A DNA stretch of 64,000 nucleotides from Linnemannia schmuckeri (Eukaryota; Mortierellomycota; Mortierellomycetes; Mortierellales; Mortierellaceae): contig JANATG010000004.1 of assembly GCA_029449235.1 (NCBI GenBank), positions 2,294,001 through 2,358,000 on the forward strand, read 5' to 3'. Below, one piece after another: positions 1 through 12,058 of the stretch. The notes beneath the pieces are model-generated. The model had not been told where the DNA came from, did not search any database, and saw only the letters and a list, made by a program, of their open reading frames with translations. Positions within the stretch are counted from its first letter, which is position 1; each line of letters opens with the position of its first letter. Position numbers and translations under genes: made by a program.

Positions 1-424
1 CGTCCGAGGGCGGTTAGGAAACAGTCCCCATGTGCCACTTCCTCTTCCTTCGCACCTCTTCTTTTATTCACTTCGGCACTCAGACAAGAGATGTTATTTT
101 TTTTCTTAGTCCGCTTTATTTGTGATTGTGATTTTTTTTTTGGCGCTCTCAAAACGCTGTCGACAGACACCTCAAAGGATTTTTTTGTGACGTGTGTTTG
201 TTGACATCCGCCGTCACGATCCCTATTGGCAAAGCCCAAAATGGGGTCACACCTCCCCTTACCCTACGCCCCACTAATCTCCTTTTGGTCACATACAACA
301 CACGCACAGATACGCCTGCGTATATTACTAATGACACGCCATATACATACTCACTCACTCGCTTACTCACTTCCTCGCCTACTCAATGTCAATGAATAGA
401 CAAGGACAATGATTTGCGGTGCAG
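1..424 (+). other. Probable upstream intron of the partial gene
   Basis: There is no convincing coding exon here. A TACTAAT-type branch site lies near 326, and the acceptor GGTGCAG ends at 424. The stretch is pyrimidine-rich with an ACTCACTCACTC run near 350-370. Whether another exon is present in the first 100 bases cannot be decided from this window. Confidence 0.4.
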
Positions 425-1022
425 AGTCAACAAGCGGGCCAACAAGCTGTTTGGCAAGCAGGAGAGTGAACACAAGTCGCGCTGGATCGAGGAAGAGTTT
501 GGGAAGCGCCAGATGAAACGCAAGGACAAGGAGAGGCGGAGAAACCCCAACTCAGCTGGATCGATGGAACCAACACCCGCTCCCACCACACCAACGGTTT
601 CTCTGAATGAACACCTTGCACTTCACCAGCAGGCACAGGCTGCAGCCCAGGCAGCAGCCGTCCAAGCACAGGCTCAGGCCCAGGCCCAGGCTCACCAACT
701 GCAAGCAAGCCAACTCGCACATCCCCAGTTTGATCCTTCAACGGTCAAGACAGCGCTGGCGCTGAATGATTTGGTCAAGAAGAACGGCAGCCATCTGGAC
801 CTTGCGCAGCTCACGGGTGTCCTGACCGACCCTAACCTTGCACGTCAGCTGATTGAGATCGAAGCTAACAACCCAGCAACACAGGCATCAGCAACCATGA
901 TGGTCATGAACACCCCCATCAAGTCTGAACACGAGTCCAAGGCTGGTCATATGATGGATGCCGACTACCCCATGGATGCTGTCCTCACCCTGATGCAGCT
1001 CAACGGCAGCTGGAAGGCTTAA
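425..1022 (+). CDS. C-terminal exon of an unrecognised protein, 5' partial
   Basis: This is the last coding exon of a gene that starts upstream of the window. It has no in-frame ATG at its left edge. The exon most likely opens after the acceptor ...GGTGCAG at 418-424 and ends at TAA 1020-1022. The roughly 199 residues begin with a very basic stretch rich in K, R and E (about residues 1-45), then a low-complexity Q/A-rich run (HQQAQAAAQAAAVQAQ, about 65-95), then a leucine-rich tail. The basic segment could be the end of a DNA- or RNA-binding region, and the Q/A run is typical of transcription regulators, but I do not recognise the family. Its 3' end faces the 3' end of TERT. Confidence 0.6.
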
Positions 1023-1552
1023 TGTAAAGCCTGGATGGGAGAAGGATAAGAAGGAAGGATCGAAGGAAGGAAGGAGGAGGATCTCGGGTCAAACTTTTTT
1101 TTTTGCTGTATTTCTGTTTTCTTTTCTTTACTCATACTCATAACTACCCCAGCGCTACTCTTAACTTTTTTTCTTACTTTTTTTTCTCTCTCCTCTTTCA
1201 ATACAACATATTTGTACACACACTCCATGCTACCACACCATCACATACACTTTGCACACTTTGCACACGCATATTCTCCGCACTCTCTCCACTTGCACAA
1301 CTCATTTTCGCTATAAAGCATCAAGCGTTGTCCTGACTTTTCTCGCGCTTGGAATCAAACCTCACCTCTCCCTTGTACATCAAGATCCTCTCCTCTCCTC
1401 TCCTCTCCTCTCCCCCTCCCTTCTCATTCCATCACTTCTCTTTTTCGCATATATTCTTTCACACTCACAACACAAAGCTATTCTAGTTTCTTTTTTTTCC
1501 TTTCAAAAAAATAATATTCGTCTCCAAAAATAAATAAATAAATGGTGCTAAA
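1023..1552. other. Convergent intergenic region between the partial gene and TERT
   Basis: This holds the 3' flanks of two converging genes. It is GA-rich just after the first stop, then strongly CT-rich. A CTCCT microsatellite (five copies) lies near 1387-1412 and a TAAATAAATAAATA run near 1530-1542. No gene was found. Confidence 0.6.
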
Positions 1553-2448
1553 CTATCTGTACCTAATATCGTCAAGGATATGGTTCCGCGGATCATTGAC
1601 TGTCGAAAAAAGCATCTTTTTGAAAAACGCCTTCTTCTCATCCAGCTCCAACCGGTCCACAATCTTCGTCTTCAAGTACGTCCGTAGCGGCGCGTAGACA
1701 AACACCGGCATACGACTGCTACCCTGGCCCAGCCCCGGACCAGCTTGGCTCTGACCTTGGCGTTCAGGCAAGGTCTTGAGGAATGCAGAAGCACCCAACC
1801 AAAACACATGTCGTTCATAAATCCGAAACTCGACTCCGGCTTCAATACCTACTTTGGACCGACGCCCGTTGTGAAGTTGCCCGTAGGCTGCCCTGAAGAT
1901 CCCCATCACGATCTCAGGCAGTTCTGAGGGGTCGATGATAATATTGTGATGGCGGTAACTCTGGCTCTGCGAAGAAGAAGAAGCAGAGGAGGAAGAAGAA
2001 CGGGTGGAGGAAAGGGCGGGGTCGAGGAAGAGTTCGAGGACGTAGGCATGAAACTTCATGGCGCAGAAGATAAAGTTCTGGTAGATGTTGAGGAATACCC
2101 TTGAGTGCGAGTTGTAGGTCGTGTCCGAGAAGGACATCTGACACTGATGTTGCATCGCTCTATATATTTTTTTTATAGAGGTCAGTAAAAAAAAGGATGC
2201 GAGGTATATTTAGCGCCAGCGAGTCTTATTGAAATGAGCTGTGGGTCAAAATCATGCCAGAACGTGGGCAAAAAAAAAAAAGAGGCCTACTTTTTCATTT
2301 TGAGAACGATGGTGGTGCTGGGTTGCATGTCTCGCGATACGGTCAACAAGTCTCGGATATCTACTCAGATTAAAAGGGCGCGAAGATGGAAGAAGATGGA
2401 CACGTCAATACACGTGAAACAGAAATCATAGCGTTTACCTAATCGAGC

Positions 2449-2488
<40 letters not shown>

Positions 2489-5400
2489 GGAGGTGGTCAG
2501 GCTTACCGTCGCCAAAGTATCGAGTATAGTCAGAACGGATCTCCATCGTCTTCGTGTGCAAGAGGAACCCGCAATACGGAAAGTCTATTCCATAAATCAG
2601 TATCGAAAAGAGCGCCTTGTTAATAAACAGCATGTACAAAAAACTAGAAAAAAGGGTTTATACTCTCAATTTCCTATAAACATCTCATCATTTAAGTTCG
2701 TACCATTGCCTTGACACTGCTGGGCGGGTTGACCGTCACTCAGCAAGACCTCAAAGTTGGTGACCGTTTTGCTTTCATTGATGAAGCACCCAAACTCTGG
2801 GTGGCCGCTCGACATGATCTTTAGAAACTCTGTTGCCTTGCCCTTGCTATGACTGATGAACAAAAAGTCGTCCGCCAGGCGCACCAGTGCCTACGAAAAA
2901 GAGATTCATAAAAAAAAGCAAGCGTGTGTCAGCTCAAGATTGATGCGTGTAAGCAGATTGAAGCAATACTGAGGCTTAAGACTTACAGAGTCGTCACTTT
3001 GACTAAGGTGCAAAAGAGCACTTTTTTCCATTTCATCGTAGAAGAATCTGTCGGCCGATGACGAGGAAAACCAAAAAAAAAGACGCGTTTTAGCCCGCAT
3101 ATCACATGTCAATAATAATCACGACTCCAAAAGCACTAATATCCTCGCATGCTTGAGCATAATGACAAACCTGCAGAGCGCCGGGGAGAGGATCGATCCC
3201 TGAGGAATGCCCGTCGTCTGCTTATAAAAGTGTCGACCAAACTTGACAATGTTCTCTTGGACATGGTACTTAATTAAATTGACAACAAATTTCTTGCTCT
3301 CACTCGGATGTACAACCTATAGTTATCCATAAAAAAAAAAATAACTTGTGTGGTAAATATTGGCCCTCGAGACTTTTATCGCCATACCCTTAAATCAGCG
3401 TCATTTACCTTGTCGACGAGAACGGCGTGTTTGGAGAATGCTGCTTGTTCACGAGCAAAGTCGAGGAAGGGGAGCATGCCGTCAGGAGCAGTAGCGTTGG
3501 CCTTGAACCGTTTCATCATCCTCCCGTCCGCAGGGTTCACCTTCGAGTGCCGACGTATAATGTACTTGTCCTATGAGCGGATCCGAAGGAAGCGCAAGAC
3601 GACAAGTAGGGATCCATATTAGAACTTGACTAATAGCATGTTCGTTACGGAAAATACGATGATCGTTATAGTTACTCACCTCCTTTAGGGTCTCGTGAAG
3701 GAGCTTGAGTAAGTTCTCCTGATTGATCGAGTCGAACGCCTTCTTGATATCGACTTTTACCATGTACAGTCGTTGCCTAAGCAAAGGATAGTAACAAACA
3801 GAATGTCAGCGTTTTTCAACAAAAAACATGACGCGAATCAAGAAGCAGGGGTGGGAGACTTACTGCTTGTGCGTGGACGAGTTCACAAGTTTTTCTTTGG
3901 CTTTTTTGAGTCTGTGAAAGAGGTCGCTCATCCCTATGGCCGATGAGCACTCCATCTGTCGACTCCTTTCATACGCCAGGATCAAGGACGCCGTTTTCAG
4001 TCGATCATTCGTCGATTTATAGTCTCCCGCAAATCCTCCATTGACCTACATTGCAGATGTGAATAACGAAGACAAGGTTATATAAAAGCGCCACCAATCT
4101 TAGTAAAATGCCACCAAACTGTAAAATCAAAGAGATAGAGCCAAACATACCATTCTGGGTGTCTTTCGGCCGAGATTGATAATAGGCCGAAGCTCGTTTG
4201 TTTTTGGAAGGAATCTGACTTTAGAATAGACATTGTTGCACGCTGAAACTTCCTCCTATTCAACACGCAGAGAGCGGACCAAAAAAAAAAAAAAAAAAAA
4301 AAAGCATAATGTCAGAGTAAGGTATAGGAGGGCGTCTTTAAGCCAGCAAGCAGGAGGGTAGCAGAGGCATTTGCTTACCGGAGCCATTTTGATAAACATT
4401 TTGCCTTGAATAGAGTTTACAGCAGACTGGGTGATGATTCGCCACAGCTCATGTCGATAGTAAAAGACCTTGTTGCGTTGGTACGAGCTGTCCGTCACGT
4501 AAAAAGTAGCCTAAAAGTTTGCAGTACGCCGCGTCAGGTTAGAATGGTTTCTCTGCCAGTAATAAATTCATCGTGATACCAAGAACGTTTGGAGTGCAAA
4601 AAAAGAGAGAAAGTTACTTGTAGTAATGGCATAAGGAAACCATCAAAGAGCCAATATAGAAACTCGTGCAGGATTTCATGTTGTTTGTCAGATGCTGACG
4701 GAGGAATATGACGGACTGAGCGCCCTTCATGGCCTCGGTGCGAATCCTGAAGCCACTCGCACTCGCTCAGCCTGAAACCTTGGAGCACATACTGTAGTGG
4801 CATAGTCTCAAACTTACGCAGGCGAATAAACCGCGTCATTGCTGAGATATCAGAGATGTCCAGTTGGTTAGATATGAGGTTACTCAAAGCACGAGTAATG
4901 AAAGAACGTGATCGGTAGGCAGCAACGCGACATCTTGATGTCGTTGTCTTTACCTCGCAGTATAACAGCTCGATTGTCAGCAGATCCAAACATGGCAAGA
5001 GGAATGACCTTCTTCACGATCGCATGGACGAATGATGTCACCTATGTGCGAAATAAGAGATACGAACATGTCAGTCAGAGCTAAACTAAGAAGTGCAAAG
5101 CAGTCATTACATAGGTATATGCCAATGTCCTACCTGATCGAAAGATGAGAAACTCGTCAAAAGAGAAGCTACATTTGTCTGAGCGCTCTCTGATGCACTG
5201 TCAATCGCCTAGAGGTATGAGGTTTGGGGGGGGGGGGCGTGTGTGACATTAATCAATGGTTTTTATCAAATCGTAAACAAAGGATAAGAGAAATGACCAT
5301 GAAATACACCAGAGCGAACCAAAGAGCATACCGCGACTGGGCAGTAATATTGAAGCAAGGCCTTGAATCGACACTTTTCGTTCTGAACAAGCATATCCTT

Positions 5401-6973
5401 CACCAGAGTTCTCATGAACCGCAATCGCCAGCCTCCTGTCGCTTTCTTCTTCATCCTTCGGGTACCGGATATGGGTGTGTCCCTGGTTAGGCTCGCATCG
5501 GGCATCCATCCCGATGAAGACTGGGAAGGAGAAAAGATATTCTTAAGTCCATATTGCTTTGGGAACATTCGCTTCATCTGAGTATTCACGATCGACTTTA
5601 GGTCTGGAAGAGGATCTGCTGGTTTAGAAATGTCGTCTATTCGACGAGTTCGTTATGCGGAGCAAATTAGTAGCGATAAACATCATGATAATTACGCGAT
5701 TCAGATAGTAGACATGAAAAAAGACGGTTCATTAGCACTCTAGCCGATGATCTTACAATCGGCAAGCAGAAAGTGACGAAGCATCACGCTTTCGATATGA
5801 TATCGTCGCGCATAAAAGATCCTGGACCGCTGGAATGAGATTGCCGCTGGCGATATGGCTGCTCTGGGGTTTGCGTTCTTGTCTTTGCCCCTATCGCTCT
5901 TTTCTTTTTTCCGTCTCTTGGTTGCTGTCGGTGCATCCTCCAATTCCTGTCCCTCCGATTTCCTCTTTTCCTTCGAAATAGCACGTCGTTTTGTAGCAGG
6001 TAATGATATGTCCTTTGAGGAACAAGTACCAGATGTGGCTGAAGAAGGTGAAGGATCGGCAGGGCGCTTCCTGGTCGAGAGACTTTGAAGAACATCTTGC
6101 TGTAATGGCAGTTTCGAAACAGGCTGCTCGCTGATAGGTGGTCCTGTGATTTGACAGTAGCAATTGTTGGGTAGCGCCGCAAAGATGGATGTCTGTGTCA
6201 AAAGATAGAGCATTGCAGGTTGACCTATCCTACAGCCGCAACGATAGTATGTAAGAGTTAGATATTTAGCCAGGATTTGTTCAAGCTCGCTTTTTTCATG
6301 TCGCAAAGCGCATCAGATTAGATACGTACCGTTGCAAAAGAGTCTCCCAGTGTGCTGAACGAACAAATATCTCGAGGGTGTTCTGATGGTACTGTTGAGC
6401 TCCCTGACCAGAATTTCGTCTTACCTAAGTTACAAAGAAAACATTAATGTCACGCTGCCGGTCAATTCTCTGTTTTGTCGCCTATCATAGTCGAGGACTT
6501 ACACAAACGAACCAGTGCGTGAAAACTTACGGTTTTATACCCGGCCGCCAATAAGTTGTATTTTCCGATATTCCACCCGCTAGGAGCACAGGTGTGTATA
6601 ATCGCAATAGTTACAGCCTAAATGACGGTGTGTGGATGAGGAGGGATATTAGTCGTGTCGTATAGGGCACAAGTGGCATTTTGAATTCCTTGATTACAAG
6701 GAGGTATCTTACATCATCCTGGCGCCCATCGGGAAACTGTGTGTTCTCTGTTGGAAAGGGTTGCAAATGAATTCCTGCCTCCTTCAAAGCGGCAGCAGGA
6801 GTAGGTGCGACAAGAGTGTCGTGTAGCAGGCTCTTGTACTCGACTGGGTCATCACTGCAGACAACTGTCAGCTGGCCATTGAGTTTGGTATCGAGGAATT
6901 GGCCGAGTCGCTGGAGTCCAGGGAGCAATGTCAATAGGACAGCATTGGTGATGGCAGCGTGGGATTCAGCCAT
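1553..6973 (-). CDS. TERT: Telomerase reverse transcriptase catalytic subunit
   Basis: TERT copies the telomerase RNA template onto chromosome ends in the nucleus. I assembled 19 exons: 6973-6713, 6617-6531, 6424-6330, 6229-5757, 5636-5332, 5208-5134, 5041-4954, 4841-4618, 4510-4379, 4255-4151, 4045-3864, 3776-3680, 3570-3409, 3316-3171, 3047-2987, 2890-2704, 2584-2507, 2360-2291 and 2159-1553. They give 1,144 residues in a continuous frame, close to the human length. In order: a TEN-like N-terminus; a basic disordered linker; the RNA-binding domain with CP and T motifs (FIRLRKFETM, TFYVTDSSYQRNKVFYYR); RT motif 1/2 (VRFLPKTNELRPIINL); motif A (MVKVDIKKAFDSI, Asp685); motif B' (TTGIPQGSILSPALCR); motif C (RLADDFLFIS, Asp838 and Asp839); motif D/E (PYCGFLLHTKTMEIRSDYTR); and the C-terminal thumb (NIYQNFIFCAMKFHAYVLEL). 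All three catalytic aspartates are present. The start ATG lies only 119 bp downstream of the co-oriented VID27 stop. Individual splice choices, especially exons 6 and 17, need cDNA. Confidence 0.95.
2450..2485. repeat. A36 homopolymer in a TERT intron
   Basis: An uninterrupted run of 36 A lies in the intron between TERT exons 17 and 18. It reads as poly-T on the coding strand. A similar A23 run sits at 4281-4303 in the intron between exons 9 and 10. Confidence 0.9.
5226..5237 (+). repeat. G12 homopolymer in a TERT intron
   Basis: Twelve consecutive G on the + strand lie in the short intron between TERT exons 5 and 6, about 20 bases upstream (in transcript order) of the exon 6 acceptor. On the coding strand this is a C run inside the polypyrimidine region. 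Confidence 0.85.
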
Positions 6974-7092
6974 GGTGATCGTGGTTTGAAGTCAGCATGG
7001 GTAAAAGAAAAAGGGAAGTGTGTGCACTTTATTCTGTATTGGATTTTGAAATTTTTGGTGGCGTTGCTTTATTAGTTGGTAATTACTTTCTA

Positions 7093-10000
7093 TTACTTCT
7101 TTTCTTGCTTTGCCTAAGAGACATGGAAGCGACGAAGAAAAAAAACGATGTTAGCTGTCGTACCACCATCAGTAAGCGAATACCAGTAGAGAAGGATAAT
7201 AAAAAAAGTACCTTGAAAGCATCTGAAAAGCTGGAGAGATTGCGCTTGGCGACAGCTGTGACATCATGGGGCAGAGCGACAACGATGGACCGGTCTTGAC
7301 CAAACTTGAAGTTGTCTGCAACGACATTGTCGGCGTATTGCTTGATCTGGTACTCATAATGTCCGTTCTTGACGCGCCGGAAGTTCCAGGTGATAACATA
7401 AGGTCCCGTACTCGTCACAATAGTCTTTTCCGCTTCATTTACGCCAGTGTTGAAACGCGCCGTTGTGAAGGAGACGGCCTGTCTCATAGCAGCAACATGC
7501 TCAGGCTTGAGATGCAGCTTGATTGCCTTGGGCTACGAAACAGAGTTATTGCAAACAAAGCATTTGAGTATGCAGACAAATACATAGAATCGTCATAGCG
7601 TCTATAACATCCATACTAATAGCATACCTTGTTCTTAGCAGGGAAACTGGCGTCAAATCCAAGTTTCTTGTTCTCTGGGTTGAGGACGTCAATCAAAAGC
7701 AAGTACGTCTTGCAGGTGGCAATGACCCAGCGGCCATCGGCTGTCACATCGAGGCCGATGACAGGATCTCCGAGTCCAGGAAGAGCCGTCTTGGCAGCCT
7801 TGCCGATAGTGTTAAGCAACTTGATCTCACCCTTAGCTCCAGCAATTGCCACAGATCCGTTGTCCGTTGTCGCAATGCTGGTGAAATCGTTGCCCTTTGC
7901 ATATTGCTTGAAGGCGCTGTCGACGATCTTGTTACCAGACAGGCGAGGATCAATACGGAACATGGCGTTCTGCGAGTGTCCTACCATCGTCTTGTTGTCC
8001 GTCAGGTTGGAGTATTTGGAGTCACCCACCAAGTTCAAAACACCAGTTGTTCCTGGCATATGCCATTCCTCAACAATTTTTCCGTACTCTAGATCCATCT
8101 TGTAGGCAGTGTCCAGATCTCGGGGATCCATCATGACCATCGCAGTATCCTGCTGATGCAAAACAACCTGTTCCAGAGAGAGCAATAAAAGAGTTTCAGT
8201 TAGAAGTCCACATCGCCTCGTCAGAGGACCAAATCATATCAGTGTAAAGATGAGCAACTCACTCGAGAGGGGTTGACGTCTCTGCCAGCTTTGTTTTTGA
8301 TGTTCTTGATAGTGGTCGCGAAATCCAGTCCGTCGCGCTCGTTGTGTTTGAAGACGCCGATCTTGTCGCCACGTACGACATATGATCTGTCCTTAAAGCC
8401 GACCGCCAACTGACTGTTCATGGCTGTATCCTGCTTGTAAGCCTCATAAGGGCTCTCCTCTTCTTCGTCTTCGTCATAGCTGCCCTCGCCTTCGTCAGAA
8501 AAAAGCTCCTCCTCCTCCTCCTCCTCTTCATTTTCCTCCTCCTCCTCCTCTTCATCAGACTGCGACATCTCAACATCATCTTGGAATGTTTTAATCATGT
8601 ACTCCTGATCAGTAGACTATTGGAAAAAACGAAAATGTCAAAAGCGTTAGCAATGATTACACTCATTTCAAAGGAAAGAAGATTGAAATAATACCCGAAT
8701 GAGTACGTACCGGAACCTTGTCCCACGAAAGTTTGTTAAGAGACTCATACATGCACTCTCCGAAAACAGCCTGGAATTCTGCAAGGGCAGCCTCATTAGG
8801 GAAGCGAATCAACCAGGAGTAAACGTTCTGTTGCTCGTCAAAGTAGTTCCAGATGAAAGAGAGGTGTGACGCACTGAACACAGGGTTCATCCTTGCCTCC
8901 ACAGGCTGAGCGAGCTGTTGCTTCCCATCCTTTGAGAGAACGACAAGCCAGTCTAAGATGTCACATAAAATAAGTTCGCGCAGACGTTAGTTATTCAGGC
9001 GTAAAAGTATTTCCCGGTCTCTTTCAGCGGTGAGCGTCAATAGCATTACATTTGAACTGTTCAGTGCGGAGAAGTTGGCATCTGATGTGCTCCGCCTGGA
9101 GCATGAACAAGTTGGTCTTAGGGTCAAAGAGATTCAGTTGTCCTGTCGCCTCTGCAACTCCATCGTACTTGGTGGGGGCGACACGCTGAGCAGGCCTGTC
9201 GATGTCGTCTTCCTTTTTCACAGGCGCCAGGCTCTCCTTCTTGAGGGCAGGCGATGCTTTCCTAGTGCGAGGTGAAGTAGCTCCTGAGGGTACTGCCGTG
9301 CTGGATCTCGATGGCGTGGGACTATTGTTCCGACAAGGGGATGAAAAACGACAGCGTGAGTGATTACAGATCTAATAGGCTTACTATTTTTCTGTGCCGA
9401 ATAGGGTTGCTATGGCTGGATGACTTACGGGAGCTGAAATTCTTCAATGGCCTCTTCCTCGGCGGAAAAGTGCGACTTTTGGTACTTGCGCTCGTACATG
9501 CAGTGATAGGCAGTAATCTCAAAGTTATTGACGGTGAACACAGTAGTTTCGTCATCGCAGACAAACTCGTATTCAAGCCCGGCGTCGTCCTAGAAGAGAC
9601 AAAAAATAATTGGGCGTTAGTTGCCGCGCCTTCTTTAGGCATAAATTATGACGCCACTTGAAAAAAAAGAAAAAATGGAGGGAAAACTTACTGACGAGAG
9701 GCCATGCCACGTAAAGGCGGCCGCTCCGGCAGAGACACCCTTCCTGAACTTCATGGCCTGGTCGATCAAAAAAACCTTTTCATCGTCGACTAACATAGGC
9801 AAAAACGAAAATTATTAGAAAGAGACGACAGCGCCGTTGCTCACTTGCAAGGTAGTTATTGTTGCACGTTGCCACTAATTCTTGACTTGACTTACGTTCT
9901 TGCTCCTCGTCCTCCAAGGTCTCCTCGCCTTCCTCAAAAACACGGTTAATGGCCAAGACGTACTGGAAAGGCTGAGTAGTGCGGCGAATCGTAGCCATAG

Positions 10001-10251
10001 AGTCGATGTAGCTATGAAGCAAACAGGTTGGCGTTAAAAGAACAGCACATTAGACACTCAATTCATTCAACGCTCACTGTTTCCATGCCAAGGAAGAAAC
10101 AAAAAGGTATTAGGTCTTACATGCATTCCCGAGTCTGCGACCGTGCACCTGAGGACCTATAGACGTAGAACTGTCCTGATGAGATTTGAACGAGCTCAGG
10201 GTTGGAGGAGTCGCCCCAAATGAGTTTTCCGAGGGATTTAAAGACGTTCAT
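7093..10251 (-). CDS. VID27: VID27 family cytoplasmic protein
   Basis: This is a homologue of yeast Vid27, linked to vacuolar import and degradation of gluconeogenic enzymes; its biochemical role is not firmly known. I assembled ten exons: 10251-10121, 10011-9896, 9789-9692, 9589-9429, 9321-9050, 8952-8711, 8616-8263, 8167-7628, 7532-7212 and 7113-7093. They give 751 residues. The N-terminus (MNVFKSLGKLIWGDSSNPEL) is the family signature. A PH-like region follows in exons 5-6. Exon 7 holds a long acidic run of Glu and Asp (about residues 390-430). Exons 8-9 form the C-terminal WD-repeat-like beta-propeller (segments such as GSVAIAGAKGEIKLL and VIGLDVTADGRWVIA). The last exon is only 21 bp, coding AKQEKK and the stop. 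The gene is divergent from the unrecognised gene at 10795. Confidence 0.93.
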
Positions 10252-10794
10252 GAGTGTGTGTATGCTTGTGTTGTGCGAGTATGTGAGTGTGTGAGTGTGT
10301 GTGAAGTGAAGGTGAGTTGCAGGAGCTTGTCGCACTCAAACCTTTTATCCATGTTTCAAGTAGCAGTCACGACGATTGGTGGTCTTGTTCACGCGCGCTC
10401 TTGTCTTTTCCTTTTCACCCCTCTTTTCTTTTCTTTTTGCACTCACTCACTCACAAGTGCCTTTCTCTCTGTTTCCCTCTCCTTCACTCGGCTTCTCATT
10501 CGACAGTTCACTTTCACACTTTTCATTCACCTCCAGCAAAAGCAATGATTCTTGAGTCCCCTCCTTTGGTGAATGTCACGCCTTTGACACACATACACGA
10601 AGGTTTGACTGACCAACCTTACACTCAAGGCGAACGCTTTGAAGGAAGAAGAAAAAGAGCTAGCTGAGAAAAGTTGAAGCAATTGTCTGACATAGTGTGG
10701 CCTGTATTTTTTGCCTGTCACTCTAGTACCCATTCATATCCACCACCCAATCCACCCCAACTCGGCGAACAGGCACAAGCGACTGGGTCTACAA
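10252..10794. other. Divergent promoter region between VID27 and the 226-residue gene
   Basis: The region contains GT dinucleotide-rich sequence just upstream of VID27 (10253-10310), then a CT-rich block with CACTCACTCACTC near 10440-10453. It probably holds both 5' leaders. An ATG at 10544 opens a short frame ending near 10667, but no splice join brings it into the downstream frame without a stop or phase clash, so I left it out. Confidence 0.5.
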
Positions 10795-12058
10795 ATGCTC
10801 AATGAGCTGAGTCGTATTGAGATGTTTGTGACTAGGATAGAGACAGTCGGAAAGGTAAGTAACTCTGCTCAACGCCAAAAAGTCATTTTACATTTATGAC
10901 AGGTCTTCACTTTACCGACGAGCAAATACATCTTCACCACTGACTCATGACACCTCTTGTTTCTTGCCCCCCTCCTCTCTCCTTCCACTCTCTTATAATC
11001 AAATAAACAAAAAAAAAAGCACGAGGAAACAAGCGGTGAGCTGAACAAGACGATAGCTCACCTTGAGCAAACTCTCCTCGCTTTTGAAGTGGATAATGGA
11101 CATGCAGATCGCATCGAGAACACCTCCGGCCGTGTGATGTTGCGGGTATGAACAAGAACACTCTGAGATCCAAGAGAATTTTACTGTTCTTCGACTTTGT
11201 GGTAGTCATGCTTTGTGGTGTTTGCTTATCTTATTAAATGTAGTTGATGTACCTGTCCTTCATCTAGAGATACATGATCAGGACAGGCCTTGCCGAGATG
11301 TTCCCCAAATCATCAGAGTACTTGGGCATTGAGCTTGTTCTTCCTGGCGGAAGTTATATCGAAGGTATGGAGATAGATAAGTAGCTTCGTGTATGAATGT
11401 TTCCAATTCTTGTCAGCCATGCGGGGTGCTTACTGACCACAGCACGATGCTTGTTAATAGCTCACTTCCGGCATATGTCCTCCATAAACCAGCTTACATC
11501 CATTGCCCTGCAGCTACAGAACGATATCAAGCTTACAAACCACAAGTTTGTAGCCCATCAAGTCGCACTCCTTTATGTAAGTCAAAGGCTCTTCTGACTA
11601 CTGAAAGATTCACCTTGCTTCGTAATGGACGCTAAATGCGCGGTTATTTGTTTGCCGATTAGCAATGCATCACACAAGCAGGGCCTCAGTTCTCAAAAAA
11701 GTACAAGAGTCGGGTGGAGGAGAACTTTGACGCACTCAAAGAAGCCTCCAGTGTCTCTGACGAACCTTACCTTCCAATTGAGCTCCAAGCATGGTAAACC
11801 ACCGCGACCAAGGTCAATGAGTTGAACTGGAAGCGTATGCTTTTGACCCTGTCGGACTGATTTGCTAACATCCTCTTTCATACCTTTCTCCTTGCCTTTG
11901 CTTTTAGGCTTAATGATCTGACAACCGACATCGTAGCGGAGGCGCTCTTCAGTGGCAGGCCAATGTCTCAACAGACACCGGACGCCGCACATCTCTCTCA
12001 GTACATCGACAAAGTGTCGTCCGAAGGAGCCGAAGGGGGCATGGTCCAGGCTGCTTAG
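10795..12058 (+). CDS. Unrecognised 226-residue protein with predicted coiled coil
   Basis: I assembled six exons whose phases agree: 10795-10854, 11020-11145, 11268-11364, 11461-11576, 11663-11793 and 11908-12058. They give 226 residues. The N-terminal 70 residues (MLNELSRIEMFVTRIETVGK, then a segment with LNKTIAHLEQTLLAFEVDN) look like an amphipathic coiled coil. A conserved-looking middle (LAEMFPKSSEYLGIELVLPG) and a helical segment (INQLTSIALQLQNDIKLTNH) follow, and then a polar tail. There is no signal peptide or membrane segment. I do not recognise the family; a small coiled-coil subunit of a larger complex is one possibility, but that is only an impression. The start is the first in-frame ATG of the exon; an upstream non-coding or coding exon cannot be excluded. 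It ends 149 bp before the XPF start on the same strand. Confidence 0.7.

Noticed and set aside
2584..2650. TERT exon 17 starting at the TTTTCTAG acceptor near 2644
   Set aside because: That acceptor leads to an in-frame stop. The acceptor GGAATAG next to 2584 keeps the phase and yields the conserved DFPYCGFLL.
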